Made by a program: the position numbers and the translations under genes
Part shown: in pieces, positions 9,912 to 21,597 of the stretch
Numbering within the stretch: the stretch's first letter is position 1
How the letters are laid out: each line of letters begins with the position of its first letter
Source of the DNA: Diplosphaera chodatii
Lineage: Eukaryota; Chlorophyta; Trebouxiophyceae; Prasiolales; Stichococcaceae
Reading direction: 5' to 3'
Assembly: GCA_032358165.1 (NCBI GenBank)
Contig: JAALGY010000054.1
Coordinates: 1,922,001 to 1,986,000, forward strand
Length of the DNA: 64,000 nucleotides
Notes under the pieces: generated by a model
Told to the model about the DNA's origin: nothing
Databases searched by the model: none
The model's input: only the letters and a program-made list of their open reading frames with translations

Positions 9912-10736
9912 GGCTGCCGGATTCAGCGCTGCTGAGCAGGAGCGGACCAGGGCCGGAGGGACGGGCTTTTGAAACGGGATCCCTATATTCGAGAGCCTCC
10001 ACATCGACGACCCTGCACAGCCAAGGGCCTTTGGCAACGAGTTTTGCATGGTGGCCACTGGGTTTTGAGATGTGCTGCTGCATGGCTTTTGGGTGCGTCA
10101 TGCCAGCCATGTGTACAGACGGCCTAGCGTTCGAGCTCCAGGTGTGGGACAAACCCAACACCTGGCCGGCTGGCTGAACGTTTTGTTTGTCATCCAAACG
10201 CGTCTTTTGAGGGTGAACATGGAGTCACGGCAGCGACCGTCCTGTCTAATCCAGAACGTCACATGGTGCTCCACATGATCCGGTCTGGGAACGCATATGG
10301 TTTGAACTTGCAGCTGCCAACATGCAGGCAGGCTTGGCTGTAGGACACAGTGTGGGCAAGCCTAGAGGTAGCTGCGGATTGTTTGTCAGGTTGGTGCAGA
10401 CATGAACATCATGGTATGTTGTCCAACATAACAGGGGTTTGGGGTGGTGGGGTGAAGTTTGGCCACATGGAGCGGCGTTATTCAGGTCTATGGTATGGTC
10501 CAGAGTCACAGGCATCCAATGCTTACATGTAACACGATGTCCAACGGGTCCTGAGAACGCACAACTACGGTACTTCAGCTGCGACATCAGCACCTCGATC
10601 CATGTACAGGCCGTGGGCATGTTCCTGTGCAACAGCCGAGCTTCAATGGCAGTCCGGCACATGCACATGGGGCAGCGACTGTTCACTCTCATCAACCCAC
10701 TACGATTGGAAGAAAAGAGCCTAGCCGTTGCCTGTG
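9912..10736. other. Convergent 3' region
   Basis: About 825 bp between two converging stop codons (hypothetical protein on plus, NAXD on minus). No coding content seen; it should be the two 3' UTRs. The palindrome TTACATGTAA lies inside. Confidence 0.5.
10523..10532. terminator. Palindromic bidirectional poly(A) signal TTACATGTAA
   Basis: The ten-base palindrome gives TGTAA on both strands at one point between two convergent genes, 612 bases after the upstream stop (9911) and 205 bases beyond the NAXD stop (10737). One element could serve both transcripts. Confidence 0.5.
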
Positions 10737-13383
10737 TCAGGATTCGTACAGCTCAGTGATGGCATCGGCCAGGTGGAAGATGACATCCTCTGCCAGCTCC
10801 CCTCGCCGCTTCTCCGCGAAGGCCACCTTTGCAGCCTGCAGCAAGCACACACGCCGTCATACGGACCCGGCCTGTCGGGTGTCATTAATCCGCAGAGTGC
10901 TATCATCAAGCGCCTGTTTAGGCAGTGAGCTGCATGCAACATGGCAGAGGTCTCGTAACTATGCACCTGTCGAACGGTGGCGCAGGCGCCCCAGCAGGCC
11001 AGCAGGTCTGGGCGCAGCCCCAGCTTCTGGGCCGCGTCCTCCGCAGGCTCCGGGTTGTTGACAGCCCAGGACTTGAACGCCGCAAGCGTCCCTGACAGCA
11101 CGTCACCCTGCGCACCACTGAGGGGGATGTCAAGCACCCTGCATCATGAAGCAACAGAGGTCCAGCCGTCAACAGCGCGGGGCGCTGCAAGCAGATTGCA
11201 TGTCACAGTCTGCACAGCGGTCCGCTGGCAGCTGACGTTGCTGAGTCCAAAGTCAGCACCAAGCCTGCAAGTCAACTACCTACCTGGCCGCCGGCTCGTC
11301 GCGGCGATCCCTCGCGTGTGCATGAGACCGTCTGCTTCCCGTCTGAGATGGTATCCGCCGACCCCTTCTGCACCACTGTTGGACCATCCAGTTTGCGCAC
11401 CACCTACACCGCCATCACTCAGACAGTTGAGATGAGCATGTGAGCAACCAAAGGGCAGCAGTCTGAACCAGGCAGACTACTTTGGCTGCATTTGCCGGGT
11501 GAGCACCTCCGACAGCGATGCTGTAGGGTCCTTCTCGTCGACTGTCACGCCCACTGCCTCGGCCAGGCGCATGAACTCATTGTGGTTGGGCGTCAGCGTG
11601 GCTGCGGACCAGCCCTGGATGTTCGACAGCCTCGACATCATGACCGTACAAGCGGATGACTGCGCAAGCGGACCGCGCAAGCGAATGTGCAATATCTGGC
11701 AGCACCAATGTCACATGGGTGGCAATCAGCCTGCAGCATCTTGGAACCAGCATGTTCAGCTCAACAGACCTTGAGCAGGTCCAGGTTGTGCTTCAGGATG
11801 TGTAGACCATCGGCATCGATTACGACAGGCTTACTGTCCTTCCGCAGCGTGCGCAGCACCTGCAAGGCAGTGCCAGCTGCGCAGCTTGACACTGTGCTCA
11901 ACACTGATTGCCTTGGTGCAGGAGTTTTGGGCACTGACGAACTTCCCCTTCAGCTGCGAGCGCCTACGCACCAACAGCACCAGCCGTGAACGCACCAAAT
12001 CGCAGTGTGTGCATGCTGGTCAGCAGCTCGCACACCTGTGTGACGGTGGCATGCACCCAGGCGTCGCGGCCCAACCCTGGGCCGATGACCATGACGTCGA
12101 AGCGCGGCAGCCAGTGCTCAATGGCGCCCACTGCCTTGCTGACCTCCCTCTCCTGCCGCTGCGCATTGCCAAAGGGACTGCTGTGAGTGACGAGCGTTGC
12201 ATGTAAAGGATTATGCTGTTGCGTACACTGCTGGCCAGCAGCTTCAGCGCCGTGACCACCCGAACGGCTGGGCCGTGCTGGGCCTGTGAGCTGCGAGTCA
12301 AATGGCAACATGGATATGAGGATGCAGCGGCACATCGCAGCGCAATCCCGTCACGGTGACCAGACACCTGCTGGTCATCCTCGCCGTTGGAGTCGGGCAG
12401 GTAGGGGTGCACGATGAGCTCCGGGCTGTACGATTTAATAACCGTGGCGGCGCCCTCCGTGCAGAACACATGCGACAGGTCGCCGCCCACCTGCGCCGCA
12501 TCGCCAGTGCCAGCTTGGATCTGCCATATAAGCGATTTGACGGCGTACTCCATCAAATGCGTTCGTCTGTTGTGCCCGGGTCGACACATGGGCGGTGTGC
12601 TGGTTCCCACCTTCAGAGCAGAGATGGATGCAAAGTAGGGTGCGCCGGTGTACTCCCGGCAGCCGCCAATGGTACCTATCTTCCCCGCCTGGCCCTTGTA
12701 CCTGTCGGCTGCACACTGAAAGGGAGATGCAGCATACGTTATGCCTGGGTTGACGCAGTGCATGGGATGGACGAAATATGGCGACAACATACCAGGGTGG
12801 TGCTCAGCATTTGCAGTGTCAGCTTGCTCCAAGCCGAGCGGGAACTCACGTGACAGGGGCGGCACAATCGCACGGGCACCCTGCAGCAGCTCCTGCTCCG
12901 CTGGCATGCTTTCTGCGGCACGCGGGGCTGGTATGGACGCCTCTGCCTGCAATGTCGCACGCCTTCCAGGTTAGCACCCCATGATGCCGATCATGCTTCA
13001 ATTTGATCAGATTGAACATCAATCAAGTGTAAACCCTTAGCAATGCTGCACAAGGCTCGCTGTGTGGTACACGGTACCGCTTCGCCTGGCGTGCGGTAGG
13101 CTGCAGCAGATGCAGCAGTGCCCAAGATGGTGCGGCGGGATATTGGCGCAGATCCTTCACACCTCGGCTGCACACACAGCACACCAGAGGGTTGAGGAGT
13201 GTACGTGAACCTGTCTTGGTACACGCGTGCAGCGGGGTTTGTTGGACTGCGTGGTGTGCACGCAGCAAGGGCTAACAGCACCTTCAAGGCTGTGGTGGGT
13301 TGCGCGCGAATGAACGTGCAGCCGTTTGACAGCTGTTTCACGCAGCTGCGGATTGAGGTTTGCACGATCGACTGGTGGATCAT
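10737..13383 (-). CDS. NAXD: ATP-dependent (S)-NAD(P)H-hydrate dehydratase
   Basis: Metabolite-repair enzyme that dehydrates damaged NADHX/NADPHX; ribokinase-like fold (CARKD family). Likely exons: 13383-13078, 12946-12850, 12708-12611, 12490-12368, 12158-12036, 11859-11770, from 11614 to 11507, two around 11390-10977, and the last around 10835-10737. Diagnostic segments in order: [109 protein letters not shown], the nucleotide-binding [27 protein letters not shown], and a C-terminus [16 protein letters not shown]. The first exon is inferred from a clean phase-0 join. It is a 102-residue presequence with [21 protein letters not shown], consistent with organelle import. A shorter form could start at 12952. 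Confidence 0.87.
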
Positions 13384-14548
13384 CTGTTGATCTTGATGCG
13401 CGTGTATGCATGCAGCAAGTTCATAGCATTGTGGCGCGTGCTTCCGTGTTGTGTCCCACGAGACAGATGATGAGGAGAGGCAGTTTATCTCCTTGTCAAA
13501 TTGTCAACTGATGTTGAAGGGTGTGACTCTACATGCCGATCGCAACATGCACTGCATGTGTTTCAGAGCTTCCGGAGTGCTTCTGCATGGAGACTGTGGC
13601 GACTGGTCTTCACCCTGTCGTCCCGGGCAAGGGGTATAATGAGCTTGACCCCGGCTAGATTCGCTGACGTCCGGGCACAGCGAGAGCTCAGTTTTGAGCG
13701 GCGGATGGGCCGCAGGTGGTTCAGCTGGGCGTGGACAGCGACAGTGAGGAGGACCGCCACCGCGCTCGCGTTGGGTGAGCCTTAGCCGATGCTCCAAAAT
13801 GACTACCCGTAGCGCTCCCCGAACAGTAGCACAACGTCACCAGGGTCCACATTCGTGCTGCTGCTTGAAGTGAAGAGACCAGTGCAGAGCTGTGCCTAGA
13901 GTGTGGGCATTGCAGACTGTAAGGTGGCATGAGGGTCTGCTGCCAGCACTGCAGTACCCGGGTTGGTTTTCGGTTTTGCAGTTCGGGGGACGGACGTCTC
14001 CTGCTGCAGGTCATGAACATATGCGAAGCCTGACACATAACATAGCGTGTGCTGTGGCGTATGTTGCGTGAGCAGCCGCCATGTGTCCGTCCCAGGCTGC
14101 TGATTGAAAGCCTTCCGAGCGCACGTGTCCGGCTGTTGCAGGACCGCTGTTGTCTCAGGTTTTGACACGGGCTCGTTTGGGTGTCTCATAGCTGCCGTCG
14201 AACGGTGTTGTGCCCTCTAGAACATCGAAACCGCCGCCTTCTACTTGAGGCAGCTAGCTTGAACCACGGCTGCACAGCCTGCAGACGACAGCGTAGCTCA
14301 TCGCCCAGGGGCATCAGAGGACCTGCTTTGCATATACTCGTTGGGTGCGGAGCTTCGCGCGGCCAGCGTCTGGTGTCATCCGGAAGGTTGGACTTGTCGG
14401 CTGTCCACCTGTGCATATACACCAACTCGCTCTGTGCCTCTGCAGGGCGAAGCTCTTGACGGGACACGGGTTTCGCTGACGAGAAATTGAGCCGATAGCC
14501 AGTCAGTGGCAGCAGCTCAGGCGCACACCTGCTGGCGTGTGCGGCAAC
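13384..14548. promoter_or_regulatory. Divergent intergenic region, NAXD / RNA-binding protein
   Basis: 1.16 kb between outward-facing start codons. One short acidic frame at about 13725-13785 (VQLGVDSDSEEDRHRARVG, then stop) looks protein-like, but I found no exon to join to it. Otherwise I see nothing coding. Confidence 0.35.
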
Positions 14549-17500
14549 ATGGCCGCTTATGCAGCGGCGCCTACTACGCTGGGGACTCCGGCAGACCACT
14601 TTTACTCCGCGGACCAGTTGAGCAGCCTGCGGCACAGGGCGTCCTTTGACCAGCCGCAGGCCAGCGCGGGCTTTGCGGAACAGACGCTCCAGCACAGCCA
14701 CGCGCGCAGCGGCAGCAGCAATGGCGGCGGCAGCCTGCGGGGCAGCCTGGGCGAGGGACCCGCCCTCGCTGCAGCCCTGCCGGAGGACCAGGGGGCCAAC
14801 GCAATGGCGTCGCTGTCTGATGTGCAGAGGCTCCAGCTGGGAGCCACGCTGAGCGCTGCGCTGGATGCGCCGCAGCTCAGCGCGGCCTTCACCGAGGCGC
14901 CGTTCCAGCAGTCCCTCCCGCAGCCGCTGCCCCAGCAGCCGCCGCGGCTGAGCGCCTCCTTCGAGCAGCACCGCGGCTCGTTCGACGGCCAGCCGCAGCG
15001 CCAGCTGCTGACCAGCAGCGTCGAGCCGGACGTGGGCTACCTGGGCTCGCCGCCCCGCAGCAGCGACCCAGCGCTCGTAGGCAGCCCGGCCGCACGCTCC
15101 GCCATTGGCAGCCCTGTGCCCAATGCAGGCCGCCTGACGTCGCCGCCTGCGGACGGCCAGCCAAGCATGCAGCATGCGCACATGAATGGAGATGCGCGGC
15201 ATGAGGCGGCCAACGGCAGCTCCCCCGGCGCTGAGCACTGCAAGCTCGTCATCCTGGGCCTGCCCTGGGACACCACTGAGGAAACGCTGCAGGTGCGACG
15301 ATGGCATGCTGCTCGCATCATCTGCTACCATCGGCTGTGGTGTTGCGACGTCCTGCAACCAGGTACTGCGGCAACGTCAGCGCCCAACTGAGTGGCGGTG
15401 CTCTGCTGCAGGCATACTTCTCGCAGTTTGGCGGGCTCCAGGAGGCGATGATCATGAAGGACCGCTACACGGGCAAGTCGCGCGGCTTTGGCTTCGTCAC
15501 CTTTGCCAGCGCAGACGACGCGGCGCGTGTCGTCGCGGCCGAGCACCATGTCGATGGTGCGCCTGGACAATTCTGTTGCACTGTGCGCGCGCGTCTGCTG
15601 TCGCACCCGGCAGTGCGCCGGTGCAGTGCTGTTGGTAGGCGCCTGTGTCCCTGCAGACAGTCACCCTTGCCTCACCGCATGCGATGTGCTGCAGGGCGGA
15701 GGTGTGAGGCGAAGCTGGCACTGCCCCGGGGCGGCGCCAACCCCAACCGCACCACCCGCATCTTTGTCGCCCGCATCCTGCCGACCGTGACCGACGAGGC
15801 ATTCCGCGCACATTTCGAGCAGTACGGCACTGTGCAGGTGCGTCTCGCACCATGCGGAGTTGATTGTTACGAGGGCCATCCTGCAGCAGTACATGCTGGA
15901 CCGATCCTCAAGCACGGTGGCTGCATCCCTGCAGGACGCCTATATGCCCAAGGATGCGTCGAAGCTGGGCCACCGCGGCATTGGCTTCGTCACCTTTGCA
16001 TCCCCCGACTCTGTTGAGAAGGTGCTGTTCTGCGCTTCTCCGCTTGGCGGGGCCTGGTTGCTTACTGTTGCCTTTGTAGGCCATTTTATCGTTGGCGCAC
16101 ACAGGTTTTGTGCCGCTTCATGCAGCTGGAGATGTGTTGCTCTATGCTGGGCATCAGGCCAGTGGCTGATGTGATTCATGCACGCAGGTCATGGCGACCT
16201 CGCACATCCTGGCCGGGCAGGAGCTGGCAATCGACCGCGCCACGCCAAAGGACCGCTCCCCGCCCGCAGGCGCCGGCATGGGCTCCGGCGCCGGCAGCCG
16301 CTCCGGTGCACCCCACTTGCTGCTCGAGGCTGCTGCTTCTCAGTGTCCGGTCCAGCGGTGCCATGCGCCTGCTGTCTGCAATTGTGCGGTGCACCTGTGC
16401 TCACCTGCAGCTGCCCTTGCCAGGTGCAGAGCGGCATGCAGCAGTGCTCCCTGATAACATGAATCGACAGAAGTTCCGTGTGACGCAGGCAACGCTCTCG
16501 GCGGCTCCATGGCGCAGGGCGGCATGGCGTACGGTGCCGCGGCAAACCCGTATGCCATGGCCGCAAGCCTGGGTATCAACCCTGCGGCGCTGTCCGCAGC
16601 AGCCGGCGCAGCTGCCCTGCAGCGCCCTGGCGCGCTGCCTGCTGACCCGACTGGCCAAGTACGCGACTCATGCTAGCCTGTGCTATTCTGTGGTGTGTTG
16701 TTGTACCTTGGGCTCATACCTGCATCTGCTGGCTGGATTCACAAGAGCGATATGGTCGAGGGACGTGCAGCAGGCTGTGTTGCTTGCAGTGCTTGAACGA
16801 GGAAGCACTGACATACACACATTTTGGCACTGCAGCTTGCGGCTATGCTGGCGGCGGGCAACTTTGATGTGGACACACTGCTGGGCGCCAATGGGCTCGG
16901 TGCCATGGGGAGTGCCAACAACCTACAGGTACAATAGCGTTAAGCCTCCACCTTTCACTATTTTGTAACCACAGCAGAGCACGCTTCACCTGCTGAAGCT
17001 ACCATGTTTGACCTGCCTTCCAACATCGGAAATTCGCCTCTGCATTGCACTTGAGGACCGATGCGAGGGCTTCTGTTGTGCTGCAGGCGCTGCAGGGTCT
17101 GCCAGGCATGCTCGGTGGTGATGGCATGGGCTATGCTGCTGGCCTGCAGCCGATGCAGCAGGGCGTCTACCCGCAGCCGCCGCCCCCGCGCCTCGGCCGC
17201 AGCAGCATGGACACCGGCGGCACCGGCTCGCCCACCCACAGCGGCCTCGCGGGTATGGGAAATGCAGCAGGATGGTGCCTATAGGAATAGGGGTGTAAAA
17301 CGTCCAGGGCATGTGTAAGCCTCAAGTGCATCTGAGCAGAAGCCGCGACTCTTACCTGCCTCAATAACCGTGCTATGTGAACAGTCAAGGCCCTGTGTGC
17401 ACCTGCAGTCTGCAGCCATATCCGCATCTACAGTGTGTCGCGCCCACCCGCAGATCCTGTAGCCACCTGTTGCAGCAGCGAGAGTAGCTTGCCTGTTGCA

Positions 17501-18788
17501 TTTTGAACTTAGCCCAGCAGATTCACACTCCTCATGCAATCCGGACACAGTGGACATGGACGGCCAGCGGCACGGGCGGCGGGGCTCTGTGGAGCTCGGC
17601 AGCGGGCGTGCCATGTCGCCGACGACCTCAGGCAATGGTGGCAGCGTGAGCCACGGCGGCGGCGGCGGCGGCGGTGGCGGCAGCGTGACCAGCGGCCTGG
17701 ATGCCAACGCCGGGCCCCGCATCTTCGTTGGCAAGCTCAACCGCGCCACCACCGAGGCTGACGTCCGCGAGTACTTCACGAGGTGCGCCACCTGGTGCCC
17801 TGCCCCCTGGTCCGGCTGTGGCCTGTTCTGCTGTGCTCGCAGCTTGGCTCCTGGGTCAGATAAACCTTCACTCCCTGGTTGTTGACACCAGTGTGCGAAG
17901 CACGCCACGAGTCCACTTGTGGATTTTTTGTTCTGCAACAAATGCTTTCATCTGCAAACAGGTTTGGCTATGTGATGGACGTGTACATGCCGCGCGACAA
18001 GCACAACCGGCACGAGCATCGCGGCTTCGGCTTCGTCACATTCGAGACCGAGGCTGCGGTCCACCGTGTCGCTGCGCACGGCCTGCACCAGATCCGGGTG
18101 AGCAGCCGTGCACATGCCAAGGGTTTGCCTGCTCCTTCTCTCGTGTCATTGCTTCTCTATAGCATTGCAGCGCTAAGCAGGGTCCGCTGTCCTGACAACC
18201 CACTGCAGCACACAGCACCACAAGAATGCGAGCGGCAGCTGCGCAGTGGCTTCGGACTGCAGCGGTGACGAGCCTCTGTGTGCCCACCCCGGCAGCAAGT
18301 GTGGCGGCGTGTGGCTGGGTGCAGGGTGCGGCGGTGGCGATCGACAGCGCGGTGCCGAGGCGGGAGGACACCGGGCCGCTGGCGCCGGTGGTGGGCGACC
18401 CCAACTACCCCGCCCTCGCCGCCGCCATGAACATCATTGACCTGGTGCGGCGCGCCTCCACTTGACCACCACCGCATGCTGAGCACAAGCTGTGCGCTGT
18501 CAGCACTCCCGTTGATGTGGCTTGCGCCGGCCTGTCCTGCTACAGGCTCTTGGCATTGGTGGCATCCCTTTGCAGTTGCCTGATGTGCACACGGTCCTGC
18601 AGCATCAGCTGGACATCAGCAGCTCTTAGCAGCCATAGCGTTGAGGACAGAGCTGAGGCCTATTTTGGTATGCTCAGGCGGCACGTGGGGATGCGGGTCC
18701 GCTGCGGCATCCGCATAGCGGCAACGTGGCGATGGGGCGGTACCGGCCATATGGTCCCGGCCCAGACATGCTGCCGGGCGCCTACTGA
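14549..18788 (+). CDS. RNA-binding protein with three RRM domains (Musashi/hnRNP-like)
   Basis: Predicted post-transcriptional regulator. The start ATG at 14549 (MAAYAAAPTTLGTPADHFYS) has a better context than the in-frame ATG at 14537. A long Gln/Ser-rich N-terminus precedes RRM1 (RNP2 LVILGL; RNP1 RGFGFVTF at about 15480). RRM2 follows (RIFVARILPTVTDEAF; RNP1-like RGIGFVTF at about 15975), then a Gly/Ala/Met-rich linker spread over several small exons, a poly-Gly run at about 17655, and RRM3 (RIFVGKLNRATTEADVREYF; RGFGFVTF at about 18020). The end is ambiguous: the frame reads MNIIDLVRRAST and stops at 18465, or splices after MNIIDL at GTGCGG to an exon ending GRYRPYGPGPDMLPGAY, TGA 18786-18788. 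Tandem RRMs plus a Gly/Met-rich tail fit the Musashi/hnRNP A/B type; the precise orthologue is unknown. Confidence 0.82.
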
Positions 18789-19987
18789 GCTGTGCGGGCT
18801 GGGCGTGCTGGGACTATCCGCCCATGCGGCAGCCTGTGCAGCAGCAGGCGGGACCACCAAGGGGCGAGCCACTCGACACCAGCGACACCAAGAAGCGCAC
18901 GCGGGGCTGCGGTGCAGCACCAACGGGCCCTGTCAGCAGCAGCCGGCGGCGGCGGCCGCGCACCCAGCCACCGTGCACAGCTTTTGCGAGAGCGCATGCA
19001 TTCAGGAATGCACCGGCGACAGTTTTCCAAGCAACGAGCAAGGCAGCAGCATCAAGGAGAGCGGTTCATCAGGCGGTGCTTTTGGGGCGTGTGCCGCACC
19101 CCGCCAGACAGCATTTGCATTTACGGAGGTACCACGAGAGCGGGGACCTCAGCCCTGGGCGGGCCCCAGTTTTTGGTGTGATGCGCACGGAGCGGCAGCA
19201 GGCCCGCCTGCGGGGTGGCCAGTGGCCACCTCCTGGTGGTGGCGGCAGCAGCAGCAAGGAGGCAAAGGAGACAACAGACTTCAAGGGCATGACAGTGGGC
19301 AGCTGCAGCAAGATGGTGGATCTGGGCGTCAAACCCAGGCCCTACTCTGTGGTCGTTCCCAGCGAGAGTGCGCGTCATGGTCCCAAGCGATCATTCGGTA
19401 TCGTCCGAGTAAGTTCAGGGGCGCACTGAGAGTCCCCCAACCGCTGTCAGCCATTGAGTACATGCGGGGGAAGTTTTGTATGCGGCACCTTATGTGCGGT
19501 GATGTTGGCTGCGATGCCTTGCATCCGATGCAGCAAGCGAGGGTGGCGAGCCATGGTATTTTAGGTAAGGAACAGTGTCTAGGTTGACAGCAATGTGATT
19601 GTGGCCATTCAGCGGGTTGTTGGGCCATGTGAGGTGCACTCAGCAGGAGCGTGTTTACTTGCTTATCTATCCAGGAGAGGTGTGGTCAGAAACGGTGCGC
19701 ACAAAACAGAACGTGAATGCCATTGGAGCTTGTATCAGGGTTTTGGCGGCAGTGTCGGCCAGTGGAGCAATTCTTTGACAGCGGCAGTTCCTCCACCAGG
19801 GTTTAGGGTCAGGTCATCGCATGTGCAGCTCAACAGTACTGCTCCAATGGTGCCTTGTTGTAAACGGAGAAATGCAAGCAATGCCAAACCCTGTTCAGCT
19901 GGCACAATTATGTCAGCATTTGCAAGCCAACTGACTGCTGCATCAATTGACTCACGGTATCGTCAAGCAAGCAGCAATGACACCCCG
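18789..19987. other. Convergent 3' region after RNA-binding protein
   Basis: 1.2 kb without a supported gene. A TGTAA at 19859-19863 is a candidate poly(A) signal for the RNA-binding protein, which would imply a long 3' UTR. Open frames reaching 19429 and 19587 are Arg/Gln-rich with no recognisable features and look like chance frames. Confidence 0.4.
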
Positions 19988-21082
19988 TCAGTTGCGCGAT
20001 TGCACCACTGCCAGCTTGATTGCGGGTGGCATGCTGTTCATCACGGTTGGGATGTCCACCAAAGCCTGCATGCGGCACAGGTGGCATCACCTGTGCAGTG
20101 GCCTGGAAGAATGAGGAACAGAGTGAACACTTGGGACCTAGGCAGGGCGGAGAGTACAAGTGGCATCGCACCCGCGCTAACGCCTGCACCCTGGAGGCAG
20201 CGTCCTTGTGCTGCCCCACTGCCAGGTCTGAGCCCTCTGCGTCATACAGCCTGACGAACAGCACCTGCCCCTGGCAGAAGAAGAGAAACCCGTCTGTAGG
20301 CTGCAAGCGGTGCAGCGGTACAAGCTGCAGGCAGCTGTGCAGTCGGGGAGCCCATGCTGATACATTATGCATGCCCACCTTGCCAGCGACCTCTTCGACG
20401 GTTGCGGTGATGTCTGCCACACTGACTGGCGTCGTGTCCCGCATGCGCAGAAATGACATCTGCAGGCCGGTGCGGCGCTGTGAAAGATGGCTCGGCTGTC
20501 CTGTCTCTATAATCAGGGTTATACATGCTCAACACACTCGATCGCCATGATGATGAGGTTTGCTCGCCTCGAAGCCCCTGCCCTGTGCGCTCCGGTTGAC
20601 CCGCATTGGCAGCGCCAGCGGCATGTTTCGACCGCTGCTGGTGACTGTGGCCGCCCACTGATAGAGCTTGTCGCTGAACGTGTCAACGTCCACATCTCTG
20701 CATTGTTACATGCACTAGATGTCTCGTGTGTGATTTGCAGTCCAACCCACTGTTGGGTCTGAACTCCACGTGATCAGTAGGGACTTGAGAAGGTGTGGGG
20801 AGCCGTGTCACATGCAACAACCTCACTTTGGGAGCAATGCGGTCGCTAGTTGTACATGTGCATCGGCCTCAGTTTTCTGAGAATCTGCTGCACATGTGCG
20901 GGGTGAGCGCAGCCTTGCTGCTTTGCCCAAACTGCGCTGGTCGGGCCTCGCGTGCAGGAAGGGACGCCGAGCTGGGCAAGGCTGCAGATTCACTGTCCTG
21001 TGAGCCACCAGCGGCAGAGCTTGTCAGCTGTGCGTCTGCTTGTTTGGTGTTGCTGGTCCATGCCATGCAAGCCATGAAGCCA
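19988..21082 (-). CDS. Unknown ~190-residue protein, possibly plastid
   Basis: No family named with confidence. Segments: MACMAWTSNTKQADAQLTSS and a Ser/Ala-rich N-terminus (from 21082); DVDVDTFSDKLYQWAATVTS then MPLALPMRVNRSAQG (about 20691-20530); MSFLRMRDTTPVSVADITAT then VEEVAGK (about 20460-20380); GQVLFVRLYDAEGSDLAVGQ then HKDAASR (about 20275-20194); and ALVDIPTVMNSMPPAIKLAV then VQSRN and TGA (20065-19988). The pattern of a YQWA segment, a proline-rich strand and a C-terminal Met/Pro helix reminds me of small plant/algal proteins, probably plastid, but I cannot name one. The last three joins are phase 0 and clean; the N-terminal exon is inferred. The gene is divergent from the J-domain gene. 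Confidence 0.55.
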
Positions 21083-21597
21083 CTGTTGAATAATGCTACG
21101 CATCGAACCTGCTGGAATGTGACGTCAGTGAGGCTCCAGTGCAGGATCGCGAGGTATTGGCGGCGTGTAGCACGCCTGCACCTGCTTGTGCCATCATGTT
21201 CGGAGGTGGTGCGGTGCGCGAGATCCAGCAGTTGCAGGGTGCGTGCAGCAGCAGTCAAGTGAGAACAGGTTCAACCAGGTGTACAAGAGGGTGTGAGGCA
21301 TCAAGCAATGGAACTCATGGAGCTGCGCAGCTGCCCGCTCCTCATGCTGCGAATGCCTTTGCTGACGTGGCTGTGCTTTCTGGGCGATCTCAACACCGCA
21401 TCGCGCAATCTGCTGCATACCCCCACTTCTGTTGTGACATCAGCTTACAGACGACCGTACGCTGTGCACCAAGCTATGCCTTGACACCGATTCGTGTACG
21501 TCTTTGCAGCGGCTCGATTGACCAAGACTACCAGATGTGCAAGGCTGTGGGTTACTGACAAGCAGCAGGCTGCGCAGGGGTGTAGCCAGCGTACAGT
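21083..21597. promoter_or_regulatory. Divergent intergenic region, unknown gene / J-domain gene
   Basis: About 515 bp between outward-facing starts. No gene or named motif seen. Confidence 0.35.

Noticed and set aside
12020..12952. 310-residue minus-strand open frame
   Set aside because: It contains two NAXD exon pieces but also reads through introns; splicing gives the family-consistent protein instead.
14186..15358. 390-residue open frame on the minus strand
   Set aside because: It lies antisense to the first exon of the three-RRM protein; its Arg/Gln/Ala-rich sequence is what GC-rich codon bias gives on the opposite strand.
18517..19587. 356-residue plus-strand frame after the RNA-binding protein
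   Set aside because: It overlaps the probable last exon of that gene in another frame; the rest looks like 3' UTR.
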